Below are positions 19,451 through 28,304 of a DNA stretch of 64,000 bases, piece after piece (position 1 is the first letter of the stretch; every line of letters starts with the position of its first letter). The translations under genes were made by a program, and so were the position numbers. Origin of the DNA: Flavisolibacter sp040290035 (GTDB lineage Bacteria > Bacteroidota > Bacteroidia > Chitinophagales > Chitinophagaceae); the NCBI GenBank assembly GCA_040290035.1, contig PSMG01000009.1, positions 1 to 64,000 of the forward strand, given 5' to 3'. The notes beneath the pieces are model-generated. The model made no database searches, was not told where the DNA came from, and saw nothing but the letters and a program-made list of their open reading frames with translations.

Positions 19451-20776
19451 TTATTTTAAGAGCGCCAAAATTGCTTCTTCAATTTCCTTGCTATCCCATT
19501 TGTGTTCGATGCCGGGTTCAGTCATTATTTGCTGCATGATTTCTTCTTGCCGCTGGCTGTTTTGTAACGCCTCACTATAGCGGATATGCGGACTAAATGT
19601 TACCTGCGAATAAGCAGGTATCCATTTGTCAGGATAATGTTCGTGGAGGCGGGCTTCAATTTTCTTCTGCAATAAAAATTTTGGATCGGCTGTTCTTGCT
19701 CTCATTTCGGTGAAGTTACCCACAGCTAAATCTGCAATGGCATCTGCATCGGGCTTACGCATTGTTTGAAATTCGTTTAAGATCGCTAGCCAATCATCAC
19801 TGTGTTTTTCCATTAACTCGTTCAGCACCGTGCAATCTTCAAAACCTGCATTCATCCCTTGACCAAAGAAAGGAACAATTGCATGGGCTGCATCGCCAAT
19901 CAAACAAAACTTATCTTCTCTTACCCATGGAAAACATTTAACGGTTACGAGTGATGATGTTGGATGATTGAAAAATTGTTGCACTAAGTCTGGGACCAGC
20001 GGAACAACATCTGGAAACGTTTCATTGAAAAAATTACTCACTGCTTCTTCAGTAGTTAATTTTTCGAATGACATTTCCCCTTCGAACGGAAAGAACAAGG
20101 TGCCAGTAAATGTGCCATCCATATTAGGCAAAGCAATCAGCATGTAATCTTTACGAGGCCAGATGTGCAAAGCATTTTTTTCTAGCAAGAAACTTCCGTT
20201 CTTGCCTGTAGGAATCGACAATTCCTTATAACCACAATCAATATAGTATTGGTGATACTCGAACTTCTGGTGTTGCAGCATGTGTGCAAGGCGTGCAGCT
20301 GAATAAGCACCATCTGATCCGAAAATCAAATCTGTTTTTACTGATTCATCGTTGAATAAAATAGTATTTGTTTTCCAATCAATGCCGTTGCATTTTTTGT
20401 TAAAATGGATTTTAATATCATATTGCTCTGCCAGATCCATCAATTTACAATTCAATTCTCTTCTTGAAACAGAATTGATATACTGGCCTTGCTTGCCATA
20501 AGGCTGGAACGCATGCGAACCATCGATATTATGTATATGACGACCATGCATCGGAATCGCAATCTTCATCACATCGTCAGCAATACCTACTTCTTTTAAT
20601 GCTTTAATACCACGATCACTCAAAGCAAGGTTTATAGAACGTCCTGCTTCAACTTCTTCTTTACGCATATCGCCTCTTCGTTCATAAATAGAAACGGTGT
20701 AACCACGCCTGGCTAAATAAATAGAAAGCAAACTGCCCACTAAACCAGCACCTATAATAGAAACATTCATTTTCAT
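19451..20776 (-). CDS. kmo: kynurenine 3-monooxygenase
   Basis: This FAD- and NADPH-dependent aromatic hydroxylase converts kynurenine to 3-hydroxykynurenine. The 441-residue protein starts with the FAD-binding SIIGAGLVGSLLSIYLARRG (Rossmann GxGxxG), has the AGRSINLALSDRG loop typical of Kmo, and the second FAD motif CLIGDAAHAIVPFFGQGMNA. Its ATG overlaps the kynureninase stop (ATGA, 20776-20773), so the two are translationally coupled and act in consecutive steps. An alternative start six bases downstream (20770) is equally possible. pyrF follows after 12 bases. Confidence 0.95.
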   Translation of the reverse strand: MKMNVSIIGAGLVGSLLSIYLARRGYTVSIYERRGDMRKEEVEAGRSINLALSDRGIKALKEVGIADDVMKIAIPMHGRHIHNIDGSHAFQPYGKQGQYINSVSRRELNCKLMDLAEQYDIKIHFNKKCNGIDWKTNTILFNDESVKTDLIFGSDGAYSAARLAHMLQHQKFEYHQYYIDCGYKELSIPTGKNGSFLLEKNALHIWPRKDYMLIALPNMDGTFTGTLFFPFEGEMSFEKLTTEEAVSNFFNETFPDVVPLVPDLVQQFFNHPTSSLVTVKCFPWVREDKFCLIGDAAHAIVPFFGQGMNAGFEDCTVLNELMEKHSDDWLAILNEFQTMRKPDADAIADLAVGNFTEMRARTADPKFLLQKKIEARLHEHYPDKWIPAYSQVTFSPHIRYSEALQNSQRQEEIMQQIMTEPGIEHKWDSKEIEEAILALLK

Positions 20777-22047
20777 GTCTTACTTAAGATTGATTGAATG
20801 ATATCACCAAACTTCCATACATCTTCAAAGGTGTTGTATAAAGGAACAGGTGCAATGCGAATAACATTTGGCTCCCGCCAATCACAAATCACACCTTCAT
20901 TAATCAAGGCATCAAAAATTTCCTTTCCTCTTTCCAGCATCAGCATCGAGATCTGGCAGCCATGAGCATCTCTTGGAGTAATCAATTGCACCACTTTGTT
21001 TTTTTGCTTTTGGTTGATGTCGTCCAAAATAAAAAACAAAAATTGTGTCAGCGCTTTGCTTTTGTCTATCAATACATTCATTCCAGCTTCCTCAAAAATT
21101 TGCAAGGCTGCTTTGTGTACTGACATAGACAAAACAGGCGCATTGCTCAGCTGCCATCCTTCTGCTGTATCAATTGGCTCAAACGTTTTATGCATTTGAA
21201 AACGAGACAGTTTTTTCGATCCCCACCAGCCTGCAAAACGAGGTAAATTTGTGTTGGTCGCATGTTTTTCATGAATGTAAATACCAGCTACACCACCAGG
21301 TCCTGAATTCAAATACTTATAACTGCACCAGCAAGCGAAATCAACATTCCAATTATGCAATTGCAATGAAACATTGCCGGCAGCATGCGCCAGATCAAAA
21401 CCGGCAAAAGCGCCTACTCCATGAGCGGCTTGCGTTATGACGTTCATATCAAACACTTGCCCTGTGTAATAGTTTACTCCGCCAAAAAACACTACTGCTG
21501 TTGAACTACCATCTTGCTGAATGGTAGCAAGGATATCTTCTGTTCTTATAGTAAATTCCCCGCTACGTGGTGCTACTTCAATTATGGCTTCGGCGGGATC
21601 GAACCCATGATGTATCACCTGGCTTTCCAAGGCATATTGATCAGAAGGAAATGCTTTTGCTTCACAAATGATTTTAAATCGTTCTTTGGTTGGTCGATAG
21701 AAGGTGGCAAACAACAAATGAATGTTCACTGTTAGATGATTCATAGCTACCACCTCTTCTTCTTTCGCACCTACAATTTTGGAAAGTGGCTGTGCACAAT
21801 TTTCATGGAAAGCCACCCATGGATTACGTCCATTATGATGGCCTAACACACCCAATGCTGCCCAATCTTCCAATTCGACATTAATATAGTCAATAGTAGA
21901 TTTTGGTTGTAGACCTAATGAGTTACCTGTAAAGTAAACGGCATCTTTATTATTATGCTGCGGAATAAAAAATTGAGAACGGAAGTGTTTTAAAGGATCT
22001 TGTTCGTCTAATTGTTTAGCATATACTAATGTGTTCTGAAAATTCAT
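20773..22047 (-). CDS. kynU: kynureninase
   Basis: This PLP-dependent hydrolase cleaves 3-hydroxykynurenine (or kynurenine) to 3-hydroxyanthranilate (or anthranilate) and alanine. The 424-residue protein shows YFTGNSLGLQPKS at the N-terminus, the PLP-contacting GFDLAHAAGNV, and the Schiff-base Lys in CSYKYLNSGPGGVAGIY. Length and motif order fit the family. It starts one base after the RidA-family stop and overlaps kmo by four bases. The tight packing points to one transcript for the upper and lower branch enzymes. Confidence 0.95.
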   Translation of the reverse strand: MNFQNTLVYAKQLDEQDPLKHFRSQFFIPQHNNKDAVYFTGNSLGLQPKSTIDYINVELEDWAALGVLGHHNGRNPWVAFHENCAQPLSKIVGAKEEEVVAMNHLTVNIHLLFATFYRPTKERFKIICEAKAFPSDQYALESQVIHHGFDPAEAIIEVAPRSGEFTIRTEDILATIQQDGSSTAVVFFGGVNYYTGQVFDMNVITQAAHGVGAFAGFDLAHAAGNVSLQLHNWNVDFACWCSYKYLNSGPGGVAGIYIHEKHATNTNLPRFAGWWGSKKLSRFQMHKTFEPIDTAEGWQLSNAPVLSMSVHKAALQIFEEAGMNVLIDKSKALTQFLFFILDDINQKQKNKVVQLITPRDAHGCQISMLMLERGKEIFDALINEGVICDWREPNVIRIAPVPLYNTFEDVWKFGDIIQSILSKT

Positions 22048-22048
22048 T

Positions 22049-22465
22049 TTAATCTATTGTGGCGATCACTTTTAATTCAATGGCTATGGGCATGGGCAAA
22101 CTTTTGACTTCTACTGTTGTGCGGCAAGCTTGGATGTTTTGGAAGTACTCACCATAAATTTTATTGTAGATAGGAAAGTCTTTCTTCATGTTGGTGAGGA
22201 AAACAGTTACATCCACGATCTTCTCCCAACTACTGCCACTTGCTTCCAACACTGCTTTCACATTCGCAAAACAGGAATGACACTCTGCTGCGATGTCATA
22301 AGAAATTATAATTCCACTTTCATCTTGTACCAAACCGGGAATAGAATTATCTTTCGCACTTCTCGAACCAATGCCTGAAAGAAAAAGCAGATTGCCTACT
22401 CTTCTGGCATGAGGATAAGCACCTAAAGGTTTTGCAGCGTTTTCAGTTTTGATGATTTTTGACAT
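22049..22465 (-). CDS. RidA-family protein, probable 2-aminomuconate deaminase
   Basis: This 138-residue protein has the YjgF/YER057c/UK114 (RidA) fold. KPLGAYPHARRVGNLLFLSG and CRTTVEVKSLPMPIAIELKV match the subfamily that contains 2-aminomuconate deaminase rather than general RidA, in which an Arg near the C-terminus acts on enamines. The Arg in CRTTVEV is present. Context is strong: it lies between the aldehyde dehydrogenase that would make 2-aminomuconate and kynureninase. The reaction would give 4-oxalocrotonate (2-oxo-hex-3-enedioate) and ammonia. Separating this from a plain imine deaminase needs an assay. Confidence 0.82.
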   Translation of the reverse strand: MSKIIKTENAAKPLGAYPHARRVGNLLFLSGIGSRSAKDNSIPGLVQDESGIIISYDIAAECHSCFANVKAVLEASGSSWEKIVDVTVFLTNMKKDFPIYNKIYGEYFQNIQACRTTVEVKSLPMPIAIELKVIATID

Positions 22466-22504
22466 GATCTATTATTAATCCTTTTAATCTTGAAAGTCTT
22501 AGTT

Positions 22505-24007
22505 CTACAATTGAATGCAAATATTTTTCTCTTCTGTAAAAAACCTCAATGCTTCCCATCCTCCTTCTCTCCCTACACCACTGTTTTTAATTCCACCAAA
22601 AGGTGTTCGCAAATCACGAAGCAGCCAGCAGTTGATCCAAATAACACCTGCTTCCACTTTTGCTGCTATACGATTTGCTTTAGAAATATCCTGTGTCCAA
22701 ATTGTAGCAGACAAACCATAGTCACATGCGTTTGCAAGCGTTAATGCTTCGTCTTCTGTTTTAAATTTTTGCAGTGTTACAACTGGTCCAAATATTTCCT
22801 CCATGTTGGTACTGCAAGCAGGACCTAAACCTTCAATGACCGTAGGTTCTATAAAGAACCCATCAGTGCAACGACCTTCTAATTTCACTGCATTGCCACC
22901 ACATAAAATAGTTCCGCCTTCTTGCTTTGCTATTTCGATACAGCGCATGACTTTTTCAAAATGTTGCTGGCTTACCACTGCACCTTGCTTCGAACCCTCT
23001 TCTAATGGATCACCAACTTTTAATCTTTTTACTTGTGCAACAAATTCTGTTCTGAAGCGACCGTAAATACTTTCTTCAATTAATATTCTTGATCCGCACA
23101 AACATATTTGTCCCTGGTTGGAAAATGAAGATTGAATACTTGTCTTGATCATCTTTTCCCAATTACAATCAGCGAAAACGATATTTGGATTTTTACCTCC
23201 TAACTCCAACGATAGCTTTTTAAACATTGGTGCAGCTACAGATGCGATTCTTGCTCCTGCTCTTGTACTCCCAGTAAATGAAATTGCTTTTATAGAAGGA
23301 TGTTTGATGATTGCTTCTCCTGTAGTGTCGCCTTTACCATGAACAATATTTAACACACCATCGGGCAAACCTGCTGCTTTGCAAATGCGTGAAAGTAGAA
23401 ATGCAGTTACTGGTGTAACTTCAGATGGTTTTGCAATTACACAATTACCCGCTGCTAATGCAGGCGCAATTTTCCAGGTGAATAAATACAAAGGCAAGTT
23501 CCAGGGTGATATGCAACCAACTATGCCAATTGGATGTCGCAATGTATAGTTGATGGCCTTGTCCTCCATGGTATGGCTCTCCGCAGCAAAATGCATAATA
23601 CCTGTTGCAAAGAATCGAAAGTTGGCAGATGCACGAGGGATATCCACTCTTTTACTTAGCCAAAGCGGCTTACCATTATCAGTTGTTTCAGCTAGGGCTA
23701 ATTCATCTAAATGTTCATCAATAAGCGAAGCAATTTTATTAAGAATAGTAAAACGTTCTTCAGGTGGTGTGACAGACCATTTTGAGAATGCTCTTTTTGC
23801 AGCAGCAACTGCAACCTCTATATCTTTTTCGCCGCTATCTGGGATGTGACAAAACAACTCTCCTGTCGCAGGATTAATATTGTTGATGAACTTACCGCTC
23901 AACGGACCAATTAAATTTCCTCCAACGAAATTTTCTAAATGGTAAGGAATGGACAAGTCAATGTTCGAGGTTTGAATTTTTAGGTTCGAAATTGTTTCGT
24001 CAAACAT
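22505..24007 (-). CDS. 2-aminomuconic 6-semialdehyde dehydrogenase (aldehyde dehydrogenase family)
   Basis: This 500-residue NAD-dependent aldehyde dehydrogenase has the catalytic Glu in LSLELGGKNPN and the catalytic Cys in NQGQICLCGSRI, plus the substrate-end EEIFGPVVTLQKF. The family is clear; the substrate is assigned by context. It lies directly between an SDR and the aminomuconate deaminase, opposite ACMS decarboxylase, which produces 2-aminomuconate 6-semialdehyde. The spacing to the SDR is 14 bases and to the deaminase 39 bases, so it is in the kynurenine operon. Confidence 0.85.
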   Translation of the reverse strand: MFDETISNLKIQTSNIDLSIPYHLENFVGGNLIGPLSGKFINNINPATGELFCHIPDSGEKDIEVAVAAAKRAFSKWSVTPPEERFTILNKIASLIDEHLDELALAETTDNGKPLWLSKRVDIPRASANFRFFATGIMHFAAESHTMEDKAINYTLRHPIGIVGCISPWNLPLYLFTWKIAPALAAGNCVIAKPSEVTPVTAFLLSRICKAAGLPDGVLNIVHGKGDTTGEAIIKHPSIKAISFTGSTRAGARIASVAAPMFKKLSLELGGKNPNIVFADCNWEKMIKTSIQSSFSNQGQICLCGSRILIEESIYGRFRTEFVAQVKRLKVGDPLEEGSKQGAVVSQQHFEKVMRCIEIAKQEGGTILCGGNAVKLEGRCTDGFFIEPTVIEGLGPACSTNMEEIFGPVVTLQKFKTEDEALTLANACDYGLSATIWTQDISKANRIAAKVEAGVIWINCWLLRDLRTPFGGIKNSGVGREGGWEALRFFTEEKNICIQL

Positions 24008-24021
24008 ACTGCAAATTAAGA

Positions 24022-24807
24022 TTAAATAGAACCTGTTCTGCCACCATCTACCAGAATGCTAACACCATTGACATAAGCAGCAGCAGGTGAAGCCAAGAAA
24101 GCCGCCACAGCAGCAATTTCGGAAGGATCACCAAAACGTTTGGCAGGTACTTCTTCTGCCATTGCCGCCTCTACTTCTTCCTGCGATTTATTTGCTTTTT
24201 GTACCGTGTGGGCAATGATTTGTTCCAAACGTTGTGTACGGGTAAAACCTGGCAACACATTGTTTACTGTTATGCCAAATTGCGCCAATTCGTTGGACAT
24301 TGTTTTCGCCCATGATGCAACAGCACCACGGATTGTATTGGACACACCTAAATTTTTTAATGGTATGCGAACAGAAGTTGAGATAATATTGATGATTCGG
24401 CCAAAACATTCTTTCTTCATTCCATTCATCACTGCCGTTGTCAAAATATGATTGATGATGAGGTGCTGATTGTATGCTGCTAAAAATTGTTCGGGAGTTG
24501 CATCAACAATAGGTCCTGCAGGTGGTCCTCCGGTATTGTTGATCAGAATATGAATTGTTTTATCAGCAGTGATCTTTTGAATTAACACCTTTACTGCATT
24601 TTGATCAGTAAAATCTACTGTGTAATAACTATGTGTTTGTCGAAGCGTTGTGTCCAGCTGCGAAACAGCTGTTTGCAAGCGTTCTTCGTTTCGTGACAAC
24701 AAGATACAATTAGCTCCCATTAACGCCAGTTCTTCTGCAATAGCATAACCAATACCTTGACTGCTGCCACAAACAATTGCATTCTTTCCTTCTAATGATA
24801 AATTCAT
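24022..24807 (-). CDS. atypical SDR-family protein of the kynurenine operon
   Basis: This 261-residue Rossmann-fold protein of the short-chain dehydrogenase/reductase family is the first gene of the minus-strand kynurenine operon. The nucleotide-binding CGSSQGIGYAIAEELA (residues 13-28) is intact. The usual NNAG is NNTGG (90-94), and at the catalytic YxxxK position it reads VSNTIRG (155-161), so both the catalytic Tyr and Lys are missing. I recall SNTxR-type members elsewhere in the family, so it is probably a conserved subgroup, not a decayed gene. What it does in aminomuconate metabolism is unknown. I chose the ATG at 24807 (MNLSLEGKNAIVCGSS) over 24834. Confidence 0.8.
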   Translation of the reverse strand: MNLSLEGKNAIVCGSSQGIGYAIAEELALMGANCILLSRNEERLQTAVSQLDTTLRQTHSYYTVDFTDQNAVKVLIQKITADKTIHILINNTGGPPAGPIVDATPEQFLAAYNQHLIINHILTTAVMNGMKKECFGRIINIISTSVRIPLKNLGVSNTIRGAVASWAKTMSNELAQFGITVNNVLPGFTRTQRLEQIIAHTVQKANKSQEEVEAAMAEEVPAKRFGDPSEIAAVAAFLASPAAAYVNGVSILVDGGRTGSI

Positions 24808-24855
24808 ATGCTTCAAACTTAGGAAGATTTGCACTTAGTTTTGAGAACTGCTTAT

Positions 24856-24915
24856 TGCTGAACAGAATTACCGAACCCATAAGTGAGTGACACAACAGAA
24901 GTTCAATAGTAGTAA
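24856..24915 (-). repeat. dispersed intergenic repeat, copy D (inverted)
   Basis: Read on the minus strand it gives CTACTATTGAACTTCTGTTG, then TGTCACTCACTT and a right end with TTCAGCA. It fills most of the 134-bp divergent spacer between the SDR and 3-hydroxyanthranilate dioxygenase genes, where the two kynurenine promoters should lie. Confidence 0.75.
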
Positions 24916-24941
24916 TTTAGCTGACTACAAAAACATCTTCT

Positions 24942-25475
24942 ATGCCAGTTGCTGATCCTTTCAATTTAAAAAAATGGATTGATGAACATCGGGATTTGCT
25001 GAAGCCGCCGGTAGGTAATCAATGTGTGTATAAGGATGCAGAAAATTTTATTGTAATGGTGGTTGGCGGACCCAATGCACGAAAGGATTACCACTACAAT
25101 GAAAGTGAAGAATTGTATTACCAGGTGGAAGGAAATATTGTGTTGAAAATAATTGACGAGGGCAAGCCAAGAGATATTGCCATCAATGAAGGAGATATGT
25201 TTTTGCTGCCTCCTCAAACGCCGCACTCACCGCAACGTCCTGCAAACACGGTGGGTTTAGTGATTGAAAAAGTTCGTGAGGAAGAAGAAAATGAAGAAGA
25301 TGCGTTCATGTGGTTTTGCGAAAACTGTGGTAATAAATTGTTTGAAGAATTTGTGTTTGTAAAAGATATAGTGAAGCAGTTGCCGCCGATCATGGAAAAG
25401 TTTTATTCTAATGAAGATTTGCGTACTTGCAAACAATGTGGAACATTGATGGAACCGCCGCAAAAAAAGAACTAG
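24942..25475 (+). CDS. nbaC: 3-hydroxyanthranilate 3,4-dioxygenase
   Basis: This iron-dependent ring-cleaving enzyme turns 3-hydroxyanthranilate into 2-amino-3-carboxymuconate 6-semialdehyde (ACMS). The 177-residue cupin shows the iron ligands in DYHYNESEELYYQ (His, Glu) and LLPPQTPHSPQRPA (His). It also has the C-terminal rubredoxin-like second iron site of the bacterial enzymes, CENCGN and CKQCGTL. It is divergent from the rest of the kynurenine operon, and ACMS decarboxylase follows after 92 bp. No other gene fits the spacer. The symbol haaO is also in use. Confidence 0.95.
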   Translation: MPVADPFNLKKWIDEHRDLLKPPVGNQCVYKDAENFIVMVVGGPNARKDYHYNESEELYYQVEGNIVLKIIDEGKPRDIAINEGDMFLLPPQTPHSPQRPANTVGLVIEKVREEEENEEDAFMWFCENCGNKLFEEFVFVKDIVKQLPPIMEKFYSNEDLRTCKQCGTLMEPPQKKN

Positions 25476-25567
25476 GATTTTTTGGATTTGATAAGATTAA
25501 ACTAAATAAAGCAACCAGGAAGTTATTCTAGCAATCCTTCTTAAATCAGATAAATCTTAGTTCTTTA

Positions 25568-26557
25568 ATGAAGATTGATATTCACACGCACATTATTCCT
25601 GAGAAGATGCCGAACTGGGTTCAGAAGTTTGGCTATGGAGAATTTATTCACCTCGAACATCGCAATTGCAAGGCGTGCATGATGAAGGGAGATAAATTGT
25701 TTCGTGAAGTAGAAGACAATTGTTTTAAAGAAGATGTTCGGATAAGAGAAATGAATGAAACAGGTGTTGATGTGCAAGTGCTTTCTACTATTCCAGTGCT
25801 GTTCAATTATTGGGCAAAGCCGCAAGATGGATTGGAAACGGCTCGATTTTTCAATGACCATATTGCAGATACGGTTGCCAAAGATGGTAAGCATTTCATT
25901 GGCATAGGAACAGTGCCTTTGCAAGACGTTGACTTATCAATTAAAGAAATGGAACGTTGTGTGAAGGAATTGAAGATGCCCGGCTTAGAAATTGGAACTA
26001 ATGTGAATGGAAAGAACTTAAGTGAAAAAGAATTCTTCCCTTTTTATGAAGCTGCGGAAGGCTTAGGTTGTGCTTTATTTATTCACCCATGGGAAATGAT
26101 GGGCGAAAAAGAAATGCAACGTTATTGGTTGCCCTGGTTAGTGGGCATGCCTGCCGAAACTACCAGAGCTATTTGTTCATTGATCTTTGGTGGTGTATTT
26201 GAAAAGTTCCCAAAGTTGCGTGTGGCATTTGCACATGGCGGTGGCTCATTTCCGTACACAATTGGAAGGATTGAACATGGATATGCAGTGCGCCCCGATT
26301 TAGTGCAGATAGATAATACAGTCAACCCTAAGGATTACTTCGGAAAATTTTGGGTAGATAGTTTAGTTCATGACGCAAAAGTGTTTCAGTTTTTAAGAGA
26401 TACTGTAAGCGATGAAAAGATTTGTTTGGGAAGTGATTATCCTTTTCCATTAGGAGAACACAGACCTGGTGAATTAATTGAAAGTTTAGGGTTAGAAAAA
26501 TCTATTGAAGAAAAAATGCTATCGAGAAATGCTTTGCAGTGGTTAGGGATTGAATAA
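25568..26557 (+). CDS. 2-amino-3-carboxymuconate-6-semialdehyde decarboxylase (ACMSD)
   Basis: This metal-dependent amidohydrolase-fold decarboxylase removes CO2 from ACMS to give 2-aminomuconate 6-semialdehyde, diverting the pathway from quinolinate. The 329-residue protein has the zinc ligands in MKIDIHTHIIPEKMP (HxH), HPWEMMG and AFAHGGGSFPYTIGRIEHGY, and the metal Asp in CLGSDYPFPLGEHRPGE. It is the second gene of the plus-strand arm of the kynurenine locus. Its 3' end overlaps the convergent PaiB-like gene by 15 bases. Confidence 0.93.
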   Translation: MKIDIHTHIIPEKMPNWVQKFGYGEFIHLEHRNCKACMMKGDKLFREVEDNCFKEDVRIREMNETGVDVQVLSTIPVLFNYWAKPQDGLETARFFNDHIADTVAKDGKHFIGIGTVPLQDVDLSIKEMERCVKELKMPGLEIGTNVNGKNLSEKEFFPFYEAAEGLGCALFIHPWEMMGEKEMQRYWLPWLVGMPAETTRAICSLIFGGVFEKFPKLRVAFAHGGGSFPYTIGRIEHGYAVRPDLVQIDNTVNPKDYFGKFWVDSLVHDAKVFQFLRDTVSDEKICLGSDYPFPLGEHRPGELIESLGLEKSIEEKMLSRNALQWLGIE

Positions 26558-27178
26558 TTGACCTTCTCTTTTTTTCATTTCTGCTGCAATTACCTTTCCG
26601 TCTTCATCCTGTGCATCCAGCTTTTCAACGATGCGCCGGTAGCTTTCCTTGTCTCTGTTCTGGCTTAACTTAAAAACATTATCAATACTTTGCACCTTGA
26701 TTTCAAAAGCAACAATGGCTTTCATTAAACTACTGGTATATTCTTGTGGCAAATTGTGAAAAGCTGTTGCCGATTGTTCATTATTATTTTCGAAATGCAA
26801 GGATGTTTTTTTCAAGACTTCAACTAAACCTTCATCATCTAAAAATTGCATCGTTCCTTTTACATGCACTGACATATAATTCCACGTAGATGCCTGCTGT
26901 GGATTACTGTACCAGGTTGCACTTACATATGCGTGATGACCAGTAAACACACAAAGCACATTACTATTTTTTTCAAAAGCCTTATGATGATCGGTAGCCT
27001 TCATCATATGACCCGTTAAATACAAAATGCTATTGCGTTCCTCAATAAAAACCGGAATTTGTGTAGCAACAGGTTTGTTGCTCTCATCACATCCTGCAAT
27101 AAAAGCAAAGTGGTGTTGGCGAATAAATTCCAACACCACTTGTTCATCGCTCTCTTTGAAATATGGTAAGTGGTACAT
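26543..27178 (-). CDS. PaiB-like FMN-binding protein
   Basis: This 211-residue protein of the PaiB family (FMN-binding split barrel; Bacillus PaiB is a negative regulator of sporulation and protease genes) begins MYHLPYFKESDEQVVLEFI. It has the typical GHMMKATDHHKAFEKN and STWNYMSVHVKG segments. Whether it regulates transcription here or is an oxidoreductase is not known. It begins two bases after the Mrp gene ends on the same strand, so the two are probably co-transcribed. The end overlaps ACMSD tail to tail. Confidence 0.85.
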   Translation of the reverse strand: MYHLPYFKESDEQVVLEFIRQHHFAFIAGCDESNKPVATQIPVFIEERNSILYLTGHMMKATDHHKAFEKNSNVLCVFTGHHAYVSATWYSNPQQASTWNYMSVHVKGTMQFLDDEGLVEVLKKTSLHFENNNEQSATAFHNLPQEYTSSLMKAIVAFEIKVQSIDNVFKLSQNRDKESYRRIVEKLDAQDEDGKVIAAEMKKREGQLFNP

Positions 27179-27180
27179 AG

Positions 27181-28281
27181 TTATTTTTCTTCCACCACTT
27201 CTGCAACTTCTTCTGCCTTCATGTGTGCATTGCGCATAGACACTGCACGGGCAACCGTTCCTGCAAATTCATAAAATGCTTGTTTGGTAATGTTATCATC
27301 ACTCATCATGATTGGTACACCCATATCTCCACCTTCACGAATGCTCTGTACCAGCGGAATTTGTCCTAAGAAAGGCAGATCATACTCTTCCGCCAATCGC
27401 TTTCCACCTTCTTTTCCAAAAATGAAATATTTATGATCAGGTAATTCTGCTGGTGTGAAGTAACTCATATTTTCTACCAAGCCAATGATGGGCACGTTTA
27501 ACTGCGCTTGTCCAAACATAGCAATACCCTTCTTTGCATCTGATAACGCCACGTCTTGTGGTGTGGTTACTACAACAACGCCTGTTACAGGTGCAGTTTG
27601 CATTAATGTCAAATGAATATCCCCCGTGCCAGGAGGCATATCGATAATTAGATAATCCAGTTCACCCCAATGAACATCCGTAATAAATTGACGAATCGCA
27701 TTACTGGCCATTGGCCCACGCCAAACCACAGCGTTCTTTTCATCTACCAGCAAACCAATGCTTAACAATTTAATCTTGTATCGATCCAATGGCAAGATCA
27801 TTCCCTTGCCATTGATCTCGGTCATCATAGGACGTTCGCCACGAACACCAAACATGATCGGAACACTTGGACCATATATATCTGCATCCAGTAAACCTAC
27901 GCTGGCACCACCTTGTGCCAAAGCCAAAGCAAGATTTGCAGAAACAGTGCTCTTTCCTACTCCACCCTTGCCGCTTACTACAGCAATAATATTTCGAACA
28001 CCTGGCAGCACTGTACTTTTATCAACACGAATAGTAGTAGTAGTCGATGTGAAATTCACTTTAACATTCGCATTTTTATTTACTAATAATTTCACCGCAT
28101 TGATGCAGGCATTGCCAATCATATCTTTCAACGGACAAGCGGGTGTCGTAAGCACTACGGTGAATGAAACATTATCTCCATTTATTTCAATATCTCGAAT
28201 CATGTTCAGGGTTACAAGGTCTTTACCAAGGTCAGGCTCCTGTACATTCCTCAGCGCTTTTAACACATCATTTTCAGTCAT
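27181..28281 (-). CDS. Mrp/NBP35-family iron-sulfur carrier ATPase
   Basis: This 366-residue protein is of the Mrp (ApbC) family, which carries and inserts [4Fe-4S] clusters. It has an N-terminal MIP18/DUF59 domain (about residues 1-85, with TPACPLKDMIGNAC) and a deviant Walker A P-loop VVSGKGGVGKSTVSANLALA, followed by LIIDMPPGTGDIHLTL. The cluster-bridging CxxC that follows ENMS in E. coli ApbC is absent: here the region reads VENMSYFTPAELPDHKYFIF. I believe this is common in Bacteroidota Mrp proteins, so it is not decay. A -7 box lies just upstream. Confidence 0.92.
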   Translation of the reverse strand: MTENDVLKALRNVQEPDLGKDLVTLNMIRDIEINGDNVSFTVVLTTPACPLKDMIGNACINAVKLLVNKNANVKVNFTSTTTTIRVDKSTVLPGVRNIIAVVSGKGGVGKSTVSANLALALAQGGASVGLLDADIYGPSVPIMFGVRGERPMMTEINGKGMILPLDRYKIKLLSIGLLVDEKNAVVWRGPMASNAIRQFITDVHWGELDYLIIDMPPGTGDIHLTLMQTAPVTGVVVVTTPQDVALSDAKKGIAMFGQAQLNVPIIGLVENMSYFTPAELPDHKYFIFGKEGGKRLAEEYDLPFLGQIPLVQSIREGGDMGVPIMMSDDNITKQAFYEFAGTVARAVSMRNAHMKAEEVAEVVEEK

Positions 28282-28304
28282 ATCGGCATTTGTTAATGAA
28301 GTCG

